Shown: in pieces, positions 1-11,827 of the stretch | Position numbering within the stretch: the stretch's first letter is position 1 | Layout: each line of letters starts with the position of its first letter | Origin: Protea cynaroides | Lineage: Eukaryota; Streptophyta; Magnoliopsida; Proteales; Proteaceae | Direction of reading: 5' to 3' | DNA length: 64,000 nucleotides | Assembly: GCA_028583415.1 (NCBI GenBank) | Contig: CM053266.1 | Coordinates: 6,085,217 to 6,149,216, forward strand | Made by a program: the position numbers and the translations under genes | Notes under the pieces: generated by a model | What the model was told of the DNA's origin: nothing | What the model saw: only the letters and a program-made list of their open reading frames with translations | Database searches by the model: none

Positions 1-1000
1 TCAATAAACGTTAACCTTTGGCGGGTCTCAGCACTTTAGCTCTATCTCTAACTCAAGTCTTGTGCATTGGCATCATCGTATCGCCATTAGTTTAGCAGAA
101 CTATTATGTCGTAGAGTATCAGGGGAGGTGGTCTCGGTCCTTGTAGTCTCTGACTCTACCGGGGGGCCTTAGCTCTATCTCTATGGACATTCTGAAGGAT
201 GCTGGGGTGAGGCCTTGGATACACTGTTTGGCATTAGGATTGGTTAGTTGCGAGCCCAGTTTGCAGCCTCGCCAATAGGGGCTTACGTGTTGGTATGGCA
301 CTATATAGCAATAAACGTAACCTTTGTTATATAATGTTCATGGTTGGGTGCATGTGAGTTGACGATAAACGTGATCTTCGGGTAACGTCACACACTCGTG
401 TATAGAGGCGGAGTCAATAAACGCGACCTTTGGCTACCTAAACCTTTCTATTGCATACTGCAAACTTGTAAAGCGGACCAAAGATATAAATTGACTTTTT
501 GCATGCAGATGTATTGTTGCATTGTTTTGGCTACTCACTGAGCAGTGTTGTGTGCTCACCCCTCGACGTCGAATATTTTTAGTTGATGATGCAGGTTATA
601 CCGTTGAAGACTATGTGAATGCGTCTGCGTACGGGACGTGGCAGCGATGAAAGTTGAAGCTGAAGTGGATACACACGACTCCTCTTGCGAGTGCAAGTCG
701 TGTGTGTTTGATTAGATATTTTTATAGGTTTCTTTATTTGGATTTATTAAAGATTAGTATTGATATTTATTTATGTCTCGGTTGATACAGAATAAATTGT
801 TATTTAAATTTTAATATCACATAGATTCTCAGTTCATTTATTTACAAGATTTCTGCGATTGTGTATTTACTCTGATTATGATTATGGATGTGCATAAGTT
901 TGGATAACTCGGGGATAGCCTATTTGAGATCCTGGTTGAACCGTTGGTTTATTCGCGGTTCATCACACCATTCTGAATAGTACAGAATTGGGGTGTGACA
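1..1000 (+). repeat. 3' part of a Tekay-like LTR (element J)
   Basis: This stretch matches the last kilobase of element B's 5' LTR (about 20414-21407) nearly base for base and ends in the same terminal GGGTGTGACA. It carries four copies of the family's CAATAAACG-TAACCTTTG motif (near 2, 309, 363 and 415). The next base starts inside the minus-strand LTR of element A, about 100 bp short of that LTR's true end. The simplest reading is that a plus-strand element or solo LTR inserted into A's 3' LTR and that only its right end is in the window. No coding sequence is seen. Confidence 0.85.
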
Positions 1001-3234
1001 TAAACCATACACATCCACATTCATAATCAGAGTAAATAAACAATAGCGGAAGTTTTATATATTAAATGAACTGAGAGTCTAGCTGTGATAGAGTAAATAA
1101 ATTATCCAATTATCTCCATAAGGACTAAGACATAAAATTAGAATAATTAAATCAATTACATTGTCTGTATAATTTATACCAAATCTAATCGAAAACGCAA
1201 GAGTTGCACTCGCATGACGAATCATGCGACTCCATCATAACTTCAGCATCCATCGCCGCCACATGTCCATACATCAAAGCATTTATATAATCTTTTACGG
1301 TGGTACCTGCATCATCAACTATAAAGATTCAACGTCGAAAAGGGTGAGCACACATCACGGCTCAGTGAGCAAACAAAACAATGCAACAAACATATGCATG
1401 CATTCAATTCATATCTTTGGTCTGGTTCATAAATTTACAATGTGATAGAAAGGTTTGGTGGCCACCTCACCCCTATACACAGGGTGTGTAAGCCCACCCA
1501 ACGGATCAAACACCATTGTCATCCACATCCACCCCACCATGGAATAGAGATAGAGCTAAAGTGCTTAGGACCGCATCGCATCACACTTCCCCTGATGTTC
1601 TACCCATACCAATACGTAAGCCCCTGTTGGCGAGGGCTTGCAAACTGGGCTCACAACTAACCAATCCTAATGTCAAACAATGTATCCAAGGCTTCACCCC
1701 AACATCGCTCAATACGTCCAAAGAGATAGAGCTAAGGCCCCCCGGCAGAGTCAGAGACTATATGGTCCGAGACCACCTCCCCTGATGCCCTACGACGTAA
1801 TAGTTCTGCTAAGGTAATGGCGATACGACGATGTTAGTGGACAAGACTTGAGTAGAGATAGAGCTAAAGTCTGGTGACCAGGATGAACCACAGTGTCACG
1901 TCCTCCCCCTGATGCTCCACTTGCATCAATTACACTGACCACACACATAAATTCACATGCCTATTTCTAGCATCATCATCATCATCATGTTATAATAAAC
2001 AAAATTAAATATGCATGAACAGTAATAACAGGAATAGTGGATGACATGTGATATGCACATTACAATCATACAAGTATAGAATCATTCATAGTATTGGACT
2101 CAATAAACGAAAACAGTTTATTATTAGCCAATTAGTTTAGGTCTTGTTCCCTCACCTTTGGTTGAGCGTAGATCCTCATTCAAGCTTTATGAATCACTTT
2201 TAAATTACTAGAAGGACCTAACAAGTCAATAGATTTTTATTAGAATTAATTCTAATAAATTTAAAATAACTAAAATCGTAGTGTCTCAGGTAGGGTAGCA
2301 CCCTAGGGTAGCAGTTTCTGTGACCCTAGGGTGTAGGGTCGGACGTGGGGTCAGATACCATTTGAACCTACGTGCGACCACACCCTCCCTGGGACTTCCC
2401 GAGGGCATGTGGTCGATCCTGTGGTCTCGTAGGGTCGGATATCGTTCGACCCGTGCGACCACACGTATTCTGAATCGACCTTTCATTCTAAAGTCCATTC
2501 TTTCATGATTTGATTCTTTGGCTTACATTCATGGTCCATTCTAAGATTGTTCTATGGCTCAAAACTCCAAGTTATACACTAATCATTGTCCATAACAATT
2601 TCCTCCACGGAATCTCTTGGAACTTGTCCATGGATGGATGATTTGGGTTTCTCCTAATCCTATGTTTTTCATAACTATTCTAGGATCTCTTATTCAGGTA
2701 AGGAATTAGGTTCATACCTTTATTCAGAGGTTTCTCTGAAGTTTCCTTCTCTTCCTTAGTCTTCTTCTTCATGTTTTCTTCTCTTCTTCTCTTCCTTTTC
2801 TTTCTCTTTCTCTCACCTTCAATTAGGGTTGTAAAGGAGTGAAAGAGGCTAAGGGACGTCCTATTTATAGAGGAAAAGCCCCCATAATAAGTCCCAATGA
2901 GTTTAGGAAAGATCCCCTTGGAATTAGGAAAGTTTCCTAATTTTCGATTTCTGTCTGTCATCGTAGGATCGAACGTAGGGTCGCAGGATCCGTCGACCCT
3001 ACACCTTCTTAGTCATCCGACCCTACGACTAAAAAGTCATGGGTTGGACTTCTATTGAGGTGGGGTCGACCCTACCTGTTTAGGCATGCGACCCTACCCT
3101 CACATTTACTATTTTTGGGTTAGACTCATACCTGGTCTTGTGATTTCTTTACGCACTTAGTCCACTTGGCTCGACCATGATAGGTAGACCTGGTACAAGG
3201 TGGTACGATCGGTTAGTTCGATACAGGTCTTACA
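1001..3234 (-). repeat. 3' LTR of element A (end truncated)
   Basis: Aligns to the 5' LTR at 9591-11827 and lacks the last ~100 bp, which J's insertion has displaced. The LTR starts TGTAAGACC on the minus strand at 3234, next to the polypurine tract. It has a TATA box at 2862-2869 (minus) and AGGGTCG/CGACCCT clusters at about 2300-2470 and 2960-3100. Similarity to the 5' LTR is uneven: roughly 2040-2910 is almost identical, while 1440-1740 differs at about 8 percent by eye. Confidence 0.88.
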
Positions 3235-5554
3235 ACTCCCCCCTTCTTATTAAAAATTTCATCCTCAAAATTTACACATACCTTCCGAGTCAAAAGGTGA
3301 GGATATTGCTTCCGCATAGCGTTCTCTTCTTCCCATGTGATCTCTTCTATATCTCGGCTCCTCCAGGTGACTTTAACATAGTATATGTCACGGTTGCATA
3401 GACATTGAACCTTTTGACTAGTGATTTCAGTTGGTGCTACTTTGAATGTCAAATCATCAGTTAGATCTGGTGGATCCGCTATCAAAACGTGCATTGGATC
3501 TCTGACGTACTTCTTTAATAATGAGATATGAAATACATCATGCACACTTGACATAGATGGTGGCAGTGCTAACTGATAAGCTACTTTTCCACATTTAGCT
3601 AGAATCTCATATGGCCCGACATATCTCGGACTTAGCTTCCCTTTCTGTCTGAATCGTTTTAAACCTCGCATAGGTGATACTTTCAAGAATACCTTATCAC
3701 CTACAACAAATTCAAGGTCTCTGCGTCGAGTATCTGCATACTGTTTCTGACGATTCTGAGCTGTTCTAACTCTTTCCTTGATAATGTCGACTACTTGACA
3801 AGTCTCTTCAACAAATTCTGGTCCAACGATGCTATGTTCTCCAACTTCATTCCAGAACAGAAGGGTTCGACACTTCCTCCCATATAGTGCTTCATAAGGT
3901 GACATCTATATAGTAGCCTGATAGCTGTAGTTATAGGCAAACTCGATCAAGGATAATTTCTCATCCCATGAGCCTTTAAAATCAATAACACAGGCTCGAA
4001 GCATGTCTTCTAAAATCTGAATCGTACGCTCCGACTGTCCGTCTTTCTGAGGATGGAATGCAGTACTGAACTTCAACGTTGTACCTGGAATAGGAATAGT
4101 CAAGATGGGAGCAAATATCAATCTAGCCTTCAATGTTTGGAAACTTTTCTCACATTTATCAGTCCAAACAAACTTTTCTCCTTTCTTAGTCAAACTGGTG
4201 AGAGATACGGCAATTCTAGAATAGTCTTCCACGAATCGTCGATAATACCCAGCTAGACCTAGGAAACTTCTAATTTCTGCAACGCTCTTTGGTGCTTCCC
4301 ACTTCACAATGGCTTCAATCTTGCTGGGATCCACTTTAATTCCTTCAACGGATACAAGATGGCCTAAGAAAGCGAACTCATTTAGCCAAAACTCACACTT
4401 TGTAAATTTGGCGTAAAGCTTCTCTTTTCTTAGTCGCTGCAGAGCGGCTCTTAGATTAATGACATGAGTTTCCTTGTCCTTGGAGTAGACCAATATATCA
4501 TCAATAAACACAATGACTGACGTATCCAACATATCATGGAATACCCGATTCATGTGTTCCATAAAAGTTGCGGGTGCGTTAGTCAATCCAAAAGACATGA
4601 CTAAAAATTCATAATGTCTATATCTTGTTCTGAATGTTGTCTTTGGAATATTACCGTCCTTAATCTTCAACTGATGGTATCCTGACCGAATATCAATCTT
4701 GGAGAACACCTTTGCACCTTGCAACTGATCGAATAAGTCATCGATCCGAGGCAATGGGTACCGATTCTTGATTGTCAGCTTATTCAATTCTCGGTAGTCT
4801 ATACATAGTCGAATGCTACCGTCCTTCTTTTTTACAAATAATACTGGCACTCCCCATGGTGATATGCTAGGTCTGATGTAACCCTTGTCCAGTAATTCTT
4901 GTAACTGTACTTTCAATTCCTTCAGTTCAGTAGGAGTCATTCGATAGGGTGCTTTAGATACTGGTGTGGCTCCGGGTATCAGATCTATAACGAACTCTGT
5001 CGCTCGGTCGGGCGGTAGTCTTGGTAGTTCTTCAGAAAATACATTTGGAAGGTCATGCATAACATCAATATTCTCCATTTATGGTGCTTCCTTGGTGAGG
5101 TCGACCACTGATACTAGATACCCAACTCCTCCTTTCTCGAGGAATTTCTTAGCCTTTAATGTAGAGAGGATGAGTTTTCGTTTACGGGGAAGTTTGGTTC
5201 ATGTAAAGCTAAACTCTGCTCCTTCCTTATCTTTAAATGTCAGCTTCTTTTCTGCACATAATAGGTTTGCAGAATGCCGAGATAACCAGTCCATTCCCAA
5301 GATGACATCAAAGTTTACCATCTCGAGTTGAATCAAAGTTGCATCCAAAGTCTTCACGTCAATAAGAACTGGACATGGTCCATAACCTTTTTCTAATTCC
5401 ACTTCTAATCCCATAGGCAATCGTACAAGAAGTTTGTAGTCTAAAGATCTGAGGGGTAGATTTAGCTTCTTTCCAAATGACACAGATATAAAAGAATGAG
5501 TAGCTCCAGAATCGAAGAGTACTCTAGCGGGTATGCCATTAATAGGTACAATAC
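3213..5554 (-). pseudogene. pol of element A (protease-RT, deleted RNase H/integrase, chromodomain-like end)
   Basis: Starts after the predicted gag-pro intron with an aspartic protease carrying DSGATHSF. RT follows with YRELNKLTIKNRYPLP, SFGLTNAPATFM and the catalytic FIDDILVYSKD. An in-frame deletion then joins the end of RT straight to the last part of the integrase core, at about 4080. Compared with B, 1167 nt are missing: all of RNase H, the HHCC zinc region and the first two catalytic Asp. The integrase C-terminus (MSPYEALYGRKCRT onwards) and a chromodomain-like tail (VTWRSRDIEEITWEEENAMRKQ) remain. Three stops are in frame: TGA 5199-5201, TAA 5079-5081, TAG 3906-3908. The usual terminal stop is lost, so the frame runs about 20 nt into the LTR. 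Lineage call Tekay/Del rests on these motifs and the tRNA-Met primer site. Confidence 0.88.
3235..3245 (-). other. Polypurine tract of element A
   Basis: Read on the minus strand, this is AAGGGGGGAGT immediately before the TGTAAG start of the 3' LTR. It is the expected primer for plus-strand DNA synthesis. The same tract precedes B's 3' LTR. Confidence 0.8.
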
Positions 5555-5625
5555 CTATGATTTGTTTTAGTTTTAGTCTACATGCTCACACAATGTAATC
5601 TCAAAATGAAAGGTTCAGGTCATAC
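5555..5625 (-). other. Predicted 71-nt intron between gag and protease (A)
   Basis: On the minus strand it begins GTATGACC and ends AAATCATAG. Gag and pol of A are in different frames, and taking out these 71 nt puts them in one frame. The corresponding segments in B (69 nt) and H (81 nt) also have GT...AG ends and start and stop at the same place in the protein. Inferred from sequence only. Confidence 0.6.
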
Positions 5626-6892
5626 TTGTGAACACATAAGGCGATGCGGTAGCCTCCTCAGATGTAACAGCATAAATCTTTCCTTGTTGTAGCTGCCTCC
5701 TGGGCTTAGGACACTCCCTAGAATAATGTTCCACTTGATTGCAGTTATAGCATTTTACTCCTTCATTACTTTGCTTTTGTTGCAGTTGAGCTGCTGGAGT
5801 AGTCTTGGCTGCAGCATTGAAGCCTTGAGTACGGAAGGGTTTAAATGTCCTTGTATTCCCTCCGTTATATGAATTTCCGTTTGGCCTTTTAATACCCCTA
5901 TTTTGAGCAAAGTAGCTCTCCTTTTGGCTCGACTCTATTACCCAAGAAATTTGTACGGCTTCGCTGTAAACCTTCTTCTCCAGTCCCAGAACATGCTCAC
6001 AGATGCTTCCCCTAAGTCCCATGACGAACCTTCGGGTCTTTGTATTTTCTTCATGCATGCTGGCGGGTGCAAAGAAAAACAGCTCTTCGTAACACTGTTG
6101 GTATGCATCCACAGTCATCTGGCCCTGATATAGACTCAGGAACTCTCTCTCCATAGAATCTCTGAAACTTCTGGGGAAGTACTTCTCAAAGAATGTCTCT
6201 TTATATATAACCCACGTCAATTGGGTGTGCTTTGTTAACAGATAAGTCCGTGTGGACTTCCACCAGTGGTGTGCATCTCTTTTCAGCATGAAGGTTGCAC
6301 ACAGTACTTTCTCCTCCTCATTTACCGTCATCATCATGAAATTTCTTTCCATTTCATCAATCCAGTGTACTGGCCACAAAGGATCTGCTGGCTTACCATT
6401 ATATTCTTTGGGCTTCATCTTCAGAAAATGCTCGATCAATCGGGAGTGGTCCAGCTGATACGGAGCATAGGCCCCATTTATTGGTGGTTGATACTGGTAA
6501 CTGCCTTAAGCTACCTCAGGATTCTACACTTGAGCCGGCATGACTGGTGTTTGAGGTGCGTGGGGTACCGTGTTGCTTCCCTCTGGTACTGTGCTAGCCT
6601 GCCCTACTGGCATAGGTGTCGTTTGTGCAGCTGGAAAAGCCATGCCTATAGCAGCTTGCATATTGGCTTGCACCTGCTGTATTTGCTGCAGCTGTTGTGC
6701 CAAGTTCATTACAGCTGTAGCCAGATCTGTAGGTGGGGCTGGCAAGTTTGTAGGATTTGCCTGGGCACTAGCCATTGGCGGTGCCATATTCAGATTCTCC
6801 TGTGCTTCATGATTTACATGGCTATCTTCCTCCATAGGTGGTGGTAGTGGGATTGGGTTACGGCCTCGTCTGGTCACCCTTCACCCAGCCAT
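5626..6892 (-). pseudogene. gag of element A
   Basis: About 420 codons. The Pro/Ala/Gln-rich N-terminal third is followed by a retrotransposon gag core (FLKMKPKEYNG, then WIDEMERNF and KYFPRSFRDSMEREFLSLYQG), then one CCHC zinc knuckle, CYNCNQVEHYSREC, near the C-terminus. Gag packages the RNA and forms the particle in the cytoplasm. The start at 6892 is chosen because B has the same MAG start and because a predicted splice acceptor lies 24 nt upstream. In-frame stops: TGA 6881-6883 (codon 4, an Arg codon in B), TAG 6524-6526, TAA 6506-6508. Otherwise it is colinear with B's gag. Confidence 0.87.
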
Positions 6893-7039
6893 TTCCTGTT
6901 CTGGTGGTGGTGGTGTCTGAAAACAATCATAGCACATGTGAGGCAATCAATATAAGTTGTTCTTAAGTCAAAAATCCAACTAATCAATATAAATTTCCAA
7001 TTTTTCAAATCATTCTGACAAAATACTGTATTTTCCATC

Positions 7040-7255
7040 GTAGGGTCGATGGTAGGGTCGGTCCTTATGCGACCCTATGGTATGCGACCCTAATAAACCC
7101 TATCAGCTTACCGAGAGCCTAGGGTCGATCGTAGGGTCGGTATATGTCCGACCCTAGGTCCGACCCATGGTTCTCTATCAGATCACCGAGAGCCTAGGGT
7201 CGATGGTAGGGTCTGACATAGGGTCGCACATTTTGGTCGAATTTTGCGACCCTAC
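7040..7255. promoter_or_regulatory. AGGGTCG motif cluster between gag and aORF (A)
   Basis: About ten exact copies of AGGGTCG, in either orientation, plus near matches, within ~215 bp between the divergent gag and aORF genes. The same heptamer is clustered in A's LTRs (11560-11700 and 10880-11060). Chance would give less than one copy here. It may be a binding-site array in a shared bidirectional promoter; function unknown. Confidence 0.6.
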
Positions 7256-7409
7256 GATCCAAAATTAGGTTTTTAAGCCTGATTTTGGATTCATTTCCCA
7301 TTCCTTCTCTTTTCTTCCAAATCAACTCGTTTCCCTAAGTTGCTACAGCATCGACCCCTAGTGTTTGGTGATCATCCTTCCGTTCGCGACTTCCGCTCCT
7401 TCTCTTCAG

Positions 7410-7853
7410 GTATGCTCTCTACTATTTCACATTTTTAAACTCTCCAAACTAGGTTTTTCGCCCATTACATCGTTTTCTTCAAATTAAACTTTTTCCAACT
7501 ATAAAAATTTAATTTTTATTGGGGGATTTTGCTATTGGTCACCCAATGGACGAAAGCCCTCAAAAATATTTGAGTTTCATCGGTTGGTTATCGAGAAACT
7601 TGAATTTTTCCATTTTTGACCTAATTTTCGAGATTTTTCGAATTTATTGAAATTTCATCAAATTCGATCTTTCTAGATTTTTAAATTTCCAACTGTATGA
7701 GCTTTGTAGGATGGTTTGGAACCTCTGTAAGTCCTCCTGCCCAGTTGATTGGGTGAAAAGTGAGGCTTTTGGCCAAATCATGTCGTTATAATGCTGAAAT
7801 TTTGAGTTTTTCACCATTACTAATATCTTATTTGTTTTTCTGTGTCTTGACAG
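7410..7853 (+). other. Predicted 5'-leader intron of aORF (A)
   Basis: The donor is TTCTCTTCAG/GTATGCTC. The acceptor is TGTGTCTTGACAG, five nt before the aORF ATG. Length 444 nt, T-rich. The matching interval is 440 nt in B and 437 nt in H, with canonical sites in the same places, which supports a spliced antisense transcript. Confidence 0.6.
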
Positions 7854-7858
7854 ATAGT

Positions 7859-9196
7859 ATGGCTCGTACCAAGGTGCCTAGGGCTCTTGACCCCGTTTGT
7901 TTCCGCCCCAACGAGGTAGAAGCTCAGTATGCTCGCAATGAGTGCAAGAAAGTAGAAGGGGGTCACTGTGTGAACTTGGCTAGTTTGGCCTTGTTCAACG
8001 TGGAGGGTGCTTTTGGTGACATGGGATGACTCCCTGTGATCACCTATGAGGCTTGTACCCGTCCTGATCTGGTGAGACAGTTCTATTGCAATCTCCAGGT
8101 AGTGGGGGATCGCAATGACACAGAGAGAGGTAGGGAGCTCAGGATCACAAGCTACGTCAAAGGGGTGGAGGTCTCATTTAATTACCAACAGTTGGCTGAT
8201 CTTTTGAGCATATCAAATGACGGCCCCTTGGTGTACTGTGCTCCCAAAGAGCCCTAGTTCCTATCCTTGGAGATGTGTGCTGAGATTGATAGTCAGCTCA
8301 CCAGAGATGATCGCTGGGAGATGAAGGCGATCAACCTACGTCCAGAGCCTCGAGCGTACTGTAAAATTATCCAGCACAACCTGATATCCTAGAGTGGACA
8401 TTATGAGAGGGTCTCCCAGTTGACTCAGTATGTCCTCTACTGTATTTGCACCAGGCAGCCTGTCTGCCTTCCTTATATTATTATCCAGACGATGATCTGA
8501 GCTACGCTGCCTGGTCAGTTGGGCAACCTACCCTACGGACGTCTGATCATGACACTGCTCACCCACCTACACGTTGACTTAGTAGATGAGAGGATTTAGG
8601 AGAATACCTTCTCATCGGATCTTGACTGGGAGGCCATCTGTAAGATGGGTATACGGGATGCTCAGGTCAGTGATGATGAGAGGAACGCTCTGGTGCATCC
8701 TCGTACTCGAGTAGAGGTAGCAGACGCCACGGCAGCAGTAGCAGTAGTTGGAGCAGGGGTCCATGGGGGTGATGCTGAGGATGAGGATTGTATGTACATG
8801 GATGTAGACTCCATACCTCCTCCATCACCTCTACATTCTATTGGAGCCGGTCCATCTCGGGCTCCTTCACTCATGGCTGGTCCTTTATGCGCACCATCTG
8901 ATGATATGATGGGGCTACTGCGCGAGATTAGAAAGGCTCAGCACGTGACTGATCTGAGAGTAGGAGAGCTTCTAGATGCTCAGCGCGTGACTGGTGGAAG
9001 AGTAGGCGAGCTTCTAGATGCTCAGCATGGGACTAATGGGAGAGTAGGCGAGCTCCTAAATGCTCAGCGTGCGTCCGATCAGCGGCTGGCCGAGTTGACA
9101 GCTAGTCTCCAAACGACCCAGACTCAGGTAGCCTGGTTGACTAGAGTGTATGCTGAGGACTACGATAGAGATCGCGAGGCACCTCCAGCTCCATGA
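7859..9196 (+). pseudogene. Antisense accessory gene (aORF) of element A
   Basis: Opposite strand to gag-pol, about 445 codons. N-terminal half: MARTKVPR, then a domain with LALFNVEGAFGDMG, TRPDLVRQFYCNLQV and SYVKGVEVSFNYQQLADLLSIS. This resembles the 'putative plant transposon protein' (Transposase_32-like) domain known beside many plant retroelements. After an acidic, Pro-rich linker come three 14-residue repeats of the form RVGELLDAQxxxxG, then TASLQTTQTQVAWLTRVY, a likely coiled coil. Stops are in frame at 8027 (TGA), 8255 (TAG), 8390 (TAG), 8498 (TGA) and 8597 (TAG); several are Trp or Gln codons in B. The reading frame is otherwise preserved. Start chosen because B has the same MARTK start and an acceptor site just upstream. 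Biochemical role unknown. Confidence 0.75.
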
Positions 9197-9474
9197 TGTA
9201 CCTTTTCTTTCATTTTTTTCCTTGTGCTACAGAGTAACTGTCCAGATTGTGGACCGTACTCTGATTTGGATGTTTGTATATATATACGTTGCTTTTTACT
9301 CGAGTGTATATGAAACTTGTTTCTCTTTTTATATATGCATTATTCTCTTTCTTATTTTTGTCTCAAACAATACAGGTGCTTATGGTGTGTTATTATTACA
9401 GCTTTTAAATTTTATCCTAACTCAGTTCATGAACTTTTATAAAAGTATACTAATTTAATAGACAGGGCCTGAGA
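9197..9474. other. Sequence between aORF end and primer site (A)
   Basis: AT-rich, 278 bp, no convincing coding content. It would be the 3' untranslated part of the aORF transcript and the untranslated leader of the genomic RNA. Confidence 0.5.
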
Positions 9475-9486
9475 GCTCTGATACCA
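9475..9486 (-). other. Primer binding site, initiator tRNA-Met (A)
   Basis: On the minus strand the sequence is TGGTATCAGAGC, matching the 3' end of plant initiator tRNA-Met, three bases inside the 5' LTR end. It fixes the element's orientation and boundary. Confidence 0.9.
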
Positions 9487-9489
9487 AAT

Positions 9490-11827
9490 TGACACACCCC
9501 AATTCTGTATTAGTCAGAATGGTGAGATGAACCGTTAATAAACCAATGGTTCAATCAGGATCTCAAATAGGTTGTGTCCTTTTGCTTAAACCATATACAT
9601 CTACATCCATAATCAGAGTAAATAAACAATAGCGGAAGTCTTATATATTAAATGCACTGAGAGTCTAGCTGTGATAAAGTAAATAAATTATACAATTATT
9701 TCCACAAGGACTAAGACATAAAATTAAAATAATTAAATCAATTACATTGTCTATATAATTTAAACCAAATCTAATCGAAAACACAAGAGTTGCACTCGCA
9801 TGATGAATCATGCGACTCCATCATAACTTCAGCATCCAATGCCGCTGCATGTCCATACATCGGAGAAATTATATAATCTTCTACGGTGGTACCTGCATCA
9901 TCAACTAAAAAGATTCGACGTTGAAAAGGGTGAGCACACATAATGGCTCAGTGAGCAAAGAAAACAATGCAACAAACATATGCATGCATTCAATTCATAT
10001 CTTTGGTCTGGTGCATAAATTTACAATGTGCTATAGAAAGGTTTGGTGGCCGCCTCACCTCTATACACAGGTTATGTAAGCCCACCCAACGGATCAAATA
10101 CCATTGTCATCTACATCCACCACACCATGGAATAGAGATAGAGCTAAAGTGCTTAAGACTGCACCGCATCACACTTCCCCTGATGCTCTACCCATACCAA
10201 CACGTAAGCCCCTGTTGGCGAGGGCTTAAAAACTGGGTTCGCAACGAACCAATCCTAATGTCAAACACTGTATCCAAGGCCTCACCCCAACATCCCGCAA
10301 TACGTCCATAGAGATAGAGCTAAGGCCCCCAACAGAGTCAGAGACTACACGGTCCGAGACCACCTCCCCTGATGCCCAACGACGTAATATTTCTGCTAAG
10401 GTAATGGCGATACGACGATGTTAGTGGATAACATTTGAGTAGAGATAGAGCTAGAGTCTGGTGACCAGGATGAACCATAGTGTCTCATCTTCCCCCTGAT
10501 ATTCTACTCACATCAAGTACACTAACCATACACATACATTCACATGCCTATTTCTAGCATCATCATCATCATCATCATGTTATAATAAACGAAATTAAAT
10601 ATGCATGAACAGTAATAACAGAAATAGTGGATGACATGTGATATGCACATTACAATCATACAAGTATAGAATCATTCATAGTATTGGACTCAATAAACGA
10701 AAACAGTTTATTATTAGCCAATTAGTTTAGGTCTTGTTCCCTCACCTTTGGTTGAGCGTAGATCCTCATTCAAGCTTTATGAATCACTTTTAAATTACTA
10801 GAAGGACCTAACAAGTCAATAGATTTTTATTAGAATTAATTCTAATAAATTTAAAATAACTAAAATCGTAGTGTCTCAGGTAGGGTAGCACCCTAGGGTA
10901 GCAGTTTCTGTGACCCTAGGGTGTAGGGTCGGACGTGGGGTCAGATACCATTTGAACCTACGTGCGACCACACCCTCCCTGGGACTTCCCGAGGGCATGT
11001 GGTCGATCCTGTGGTCTCGTAGGGTCGGATATCATTCGACCCTACGTGCGACTACACGTATTCTGAATCGACCTTTCATTCTAAAGTCCATTCTTTCATG
11101 ATTTGATTCTTTGGCTTACATTCATGGTCCATTCTAAGATTGTTCTATGGCTCAAAACTCCAAGTTATACACTAATCATTGTCCATAACAATTTCCTCCA
11201 CGGAATCTCTTGGAACTTGTCCATGGATGGATGATTTGGGTTTCTCCTAATCCTATGTTTTTCATAACTATTCTAGGATCTCTTATTCAGGTAAGGAATT
11301 AGGTTCATACCTTTATTCAGAGGTTTCTCTGAAGTTTCCTTCTCTTCCTTAGTCTTCTTCTTCATGTTTTCTTCTCTTCTTCTCTTCCTTTTCTTTCTCT
11401 TTCTCTCACCTTCAATTAGGGTTGTAAAGGAGTGAAAGAGGCTAAGGGACGTCCTATTTATAGAGGAAAAGCCCCCATAATAAGTCCCAATGAGTTTAGG
11501 AAAGATTCCCTTGGAATTAGGAAAAAATTTTAATTTTCAGTTTCTGTCTGTCATCGTAGGGTCGGACGTAGGGTCGCAGGATCCATCGACCCTACACCTT
11601 CTTAGTCATCCGACCCTACGACTAAAAAGTCATGGGTTGGACTTTTGTTGAGGTGGGGTCGACCCTACCTGTTTAGGCATGCGACCCTACCCTCACATTT
11701 ACTGTTTTTGGGTTAGACTCATACCTGGTCTTGTGATTTCTTCTCGCACTTGGTCCACTTGGCTCGACCATGATAGGTAGACCTGGTACAAGGTGGTAAG
11801 ACCGGTTAGTTCGATACGGGTCTTACA
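9490..11827 (-). repeat. 5' LTR of element A
   Basis: 2338 bp, starting TGTAAGACC and ending GGGGTGTGTCA on the minus strand. From its start it contains an AGGGTCG cluster, the TATA box, a predicted splice donor, a second AGGGTCG cluster, an ATC microsatellite (about 10558-10578) and a pyrimidine-rich leader. It borders LINE sequence at 11828. Confidence 0.9.
11455..11462 (-). promoter_or_regulatory. TATA box of A's 5' LTR
   Basis: Reads TATAAATA on the minus strand in the context CTCTATAAATAGGACGTCC. The same block occurs in the LTRs of B and F at the same distance from the LTR start, so it is the likely core promoter of the sense transcript. Confidence 0.75.

Larger units (their letters stand above)
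6917..11310 (-). other. Predicted leader intron, LTR to gag (A)
   Basis: The donor AAAG/GTATGAAC lies in the 5' LTR about 145 nt after the TATA box. The acceptor TTGTTTTCAG/ACACC lies 24 nt before the gag ATG. Splicing would remove the rest of the LTR, the primer site and the antisense gene, giving a short-leader gag-pol mRNA distinct from genomic RNA. Equivalent sites occur in B, H and I. Inferred from sequence. Confidence 0.45.
1001..11827 (-). mobile_element. Ty3/gypsy Tekay-like retrotransposon A
   Basis: Minus-strand LTR retrotransposon. In element order: 5' LTR (11827-9490), initiator tRNA-Met primer site, antisense gene aORF (plus strand), motif-rich spacer, gag, short predicted intron, pol, polypurine tract, 3' LTR (3234-1001, truncated by J). 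Pol has an in-frame 1167-nt deletion that removes RNase H and most of integrase, so this copy cannot move by itself. Its right edge meets LINE sequence directly, so it may have inserted into the LINE. The expected left target duplication lies outside the window. Confidence 0.88.

Noticed and set aside
6570..6847. Plus-strand open frames with Cys-rich or hydrophobic translation opposite A's gag
   Set aside because: They are the complement of gag's Ala/Gln/Pro-rich N-terminus and have no counterpart opposite B's gag.
7040..7255. Interstitial telomere repeats
   Set aside because: The words CCCTAG/TAGGG occur, but there is no array of TTTAGGG; the repeated core is AGGGTCG.
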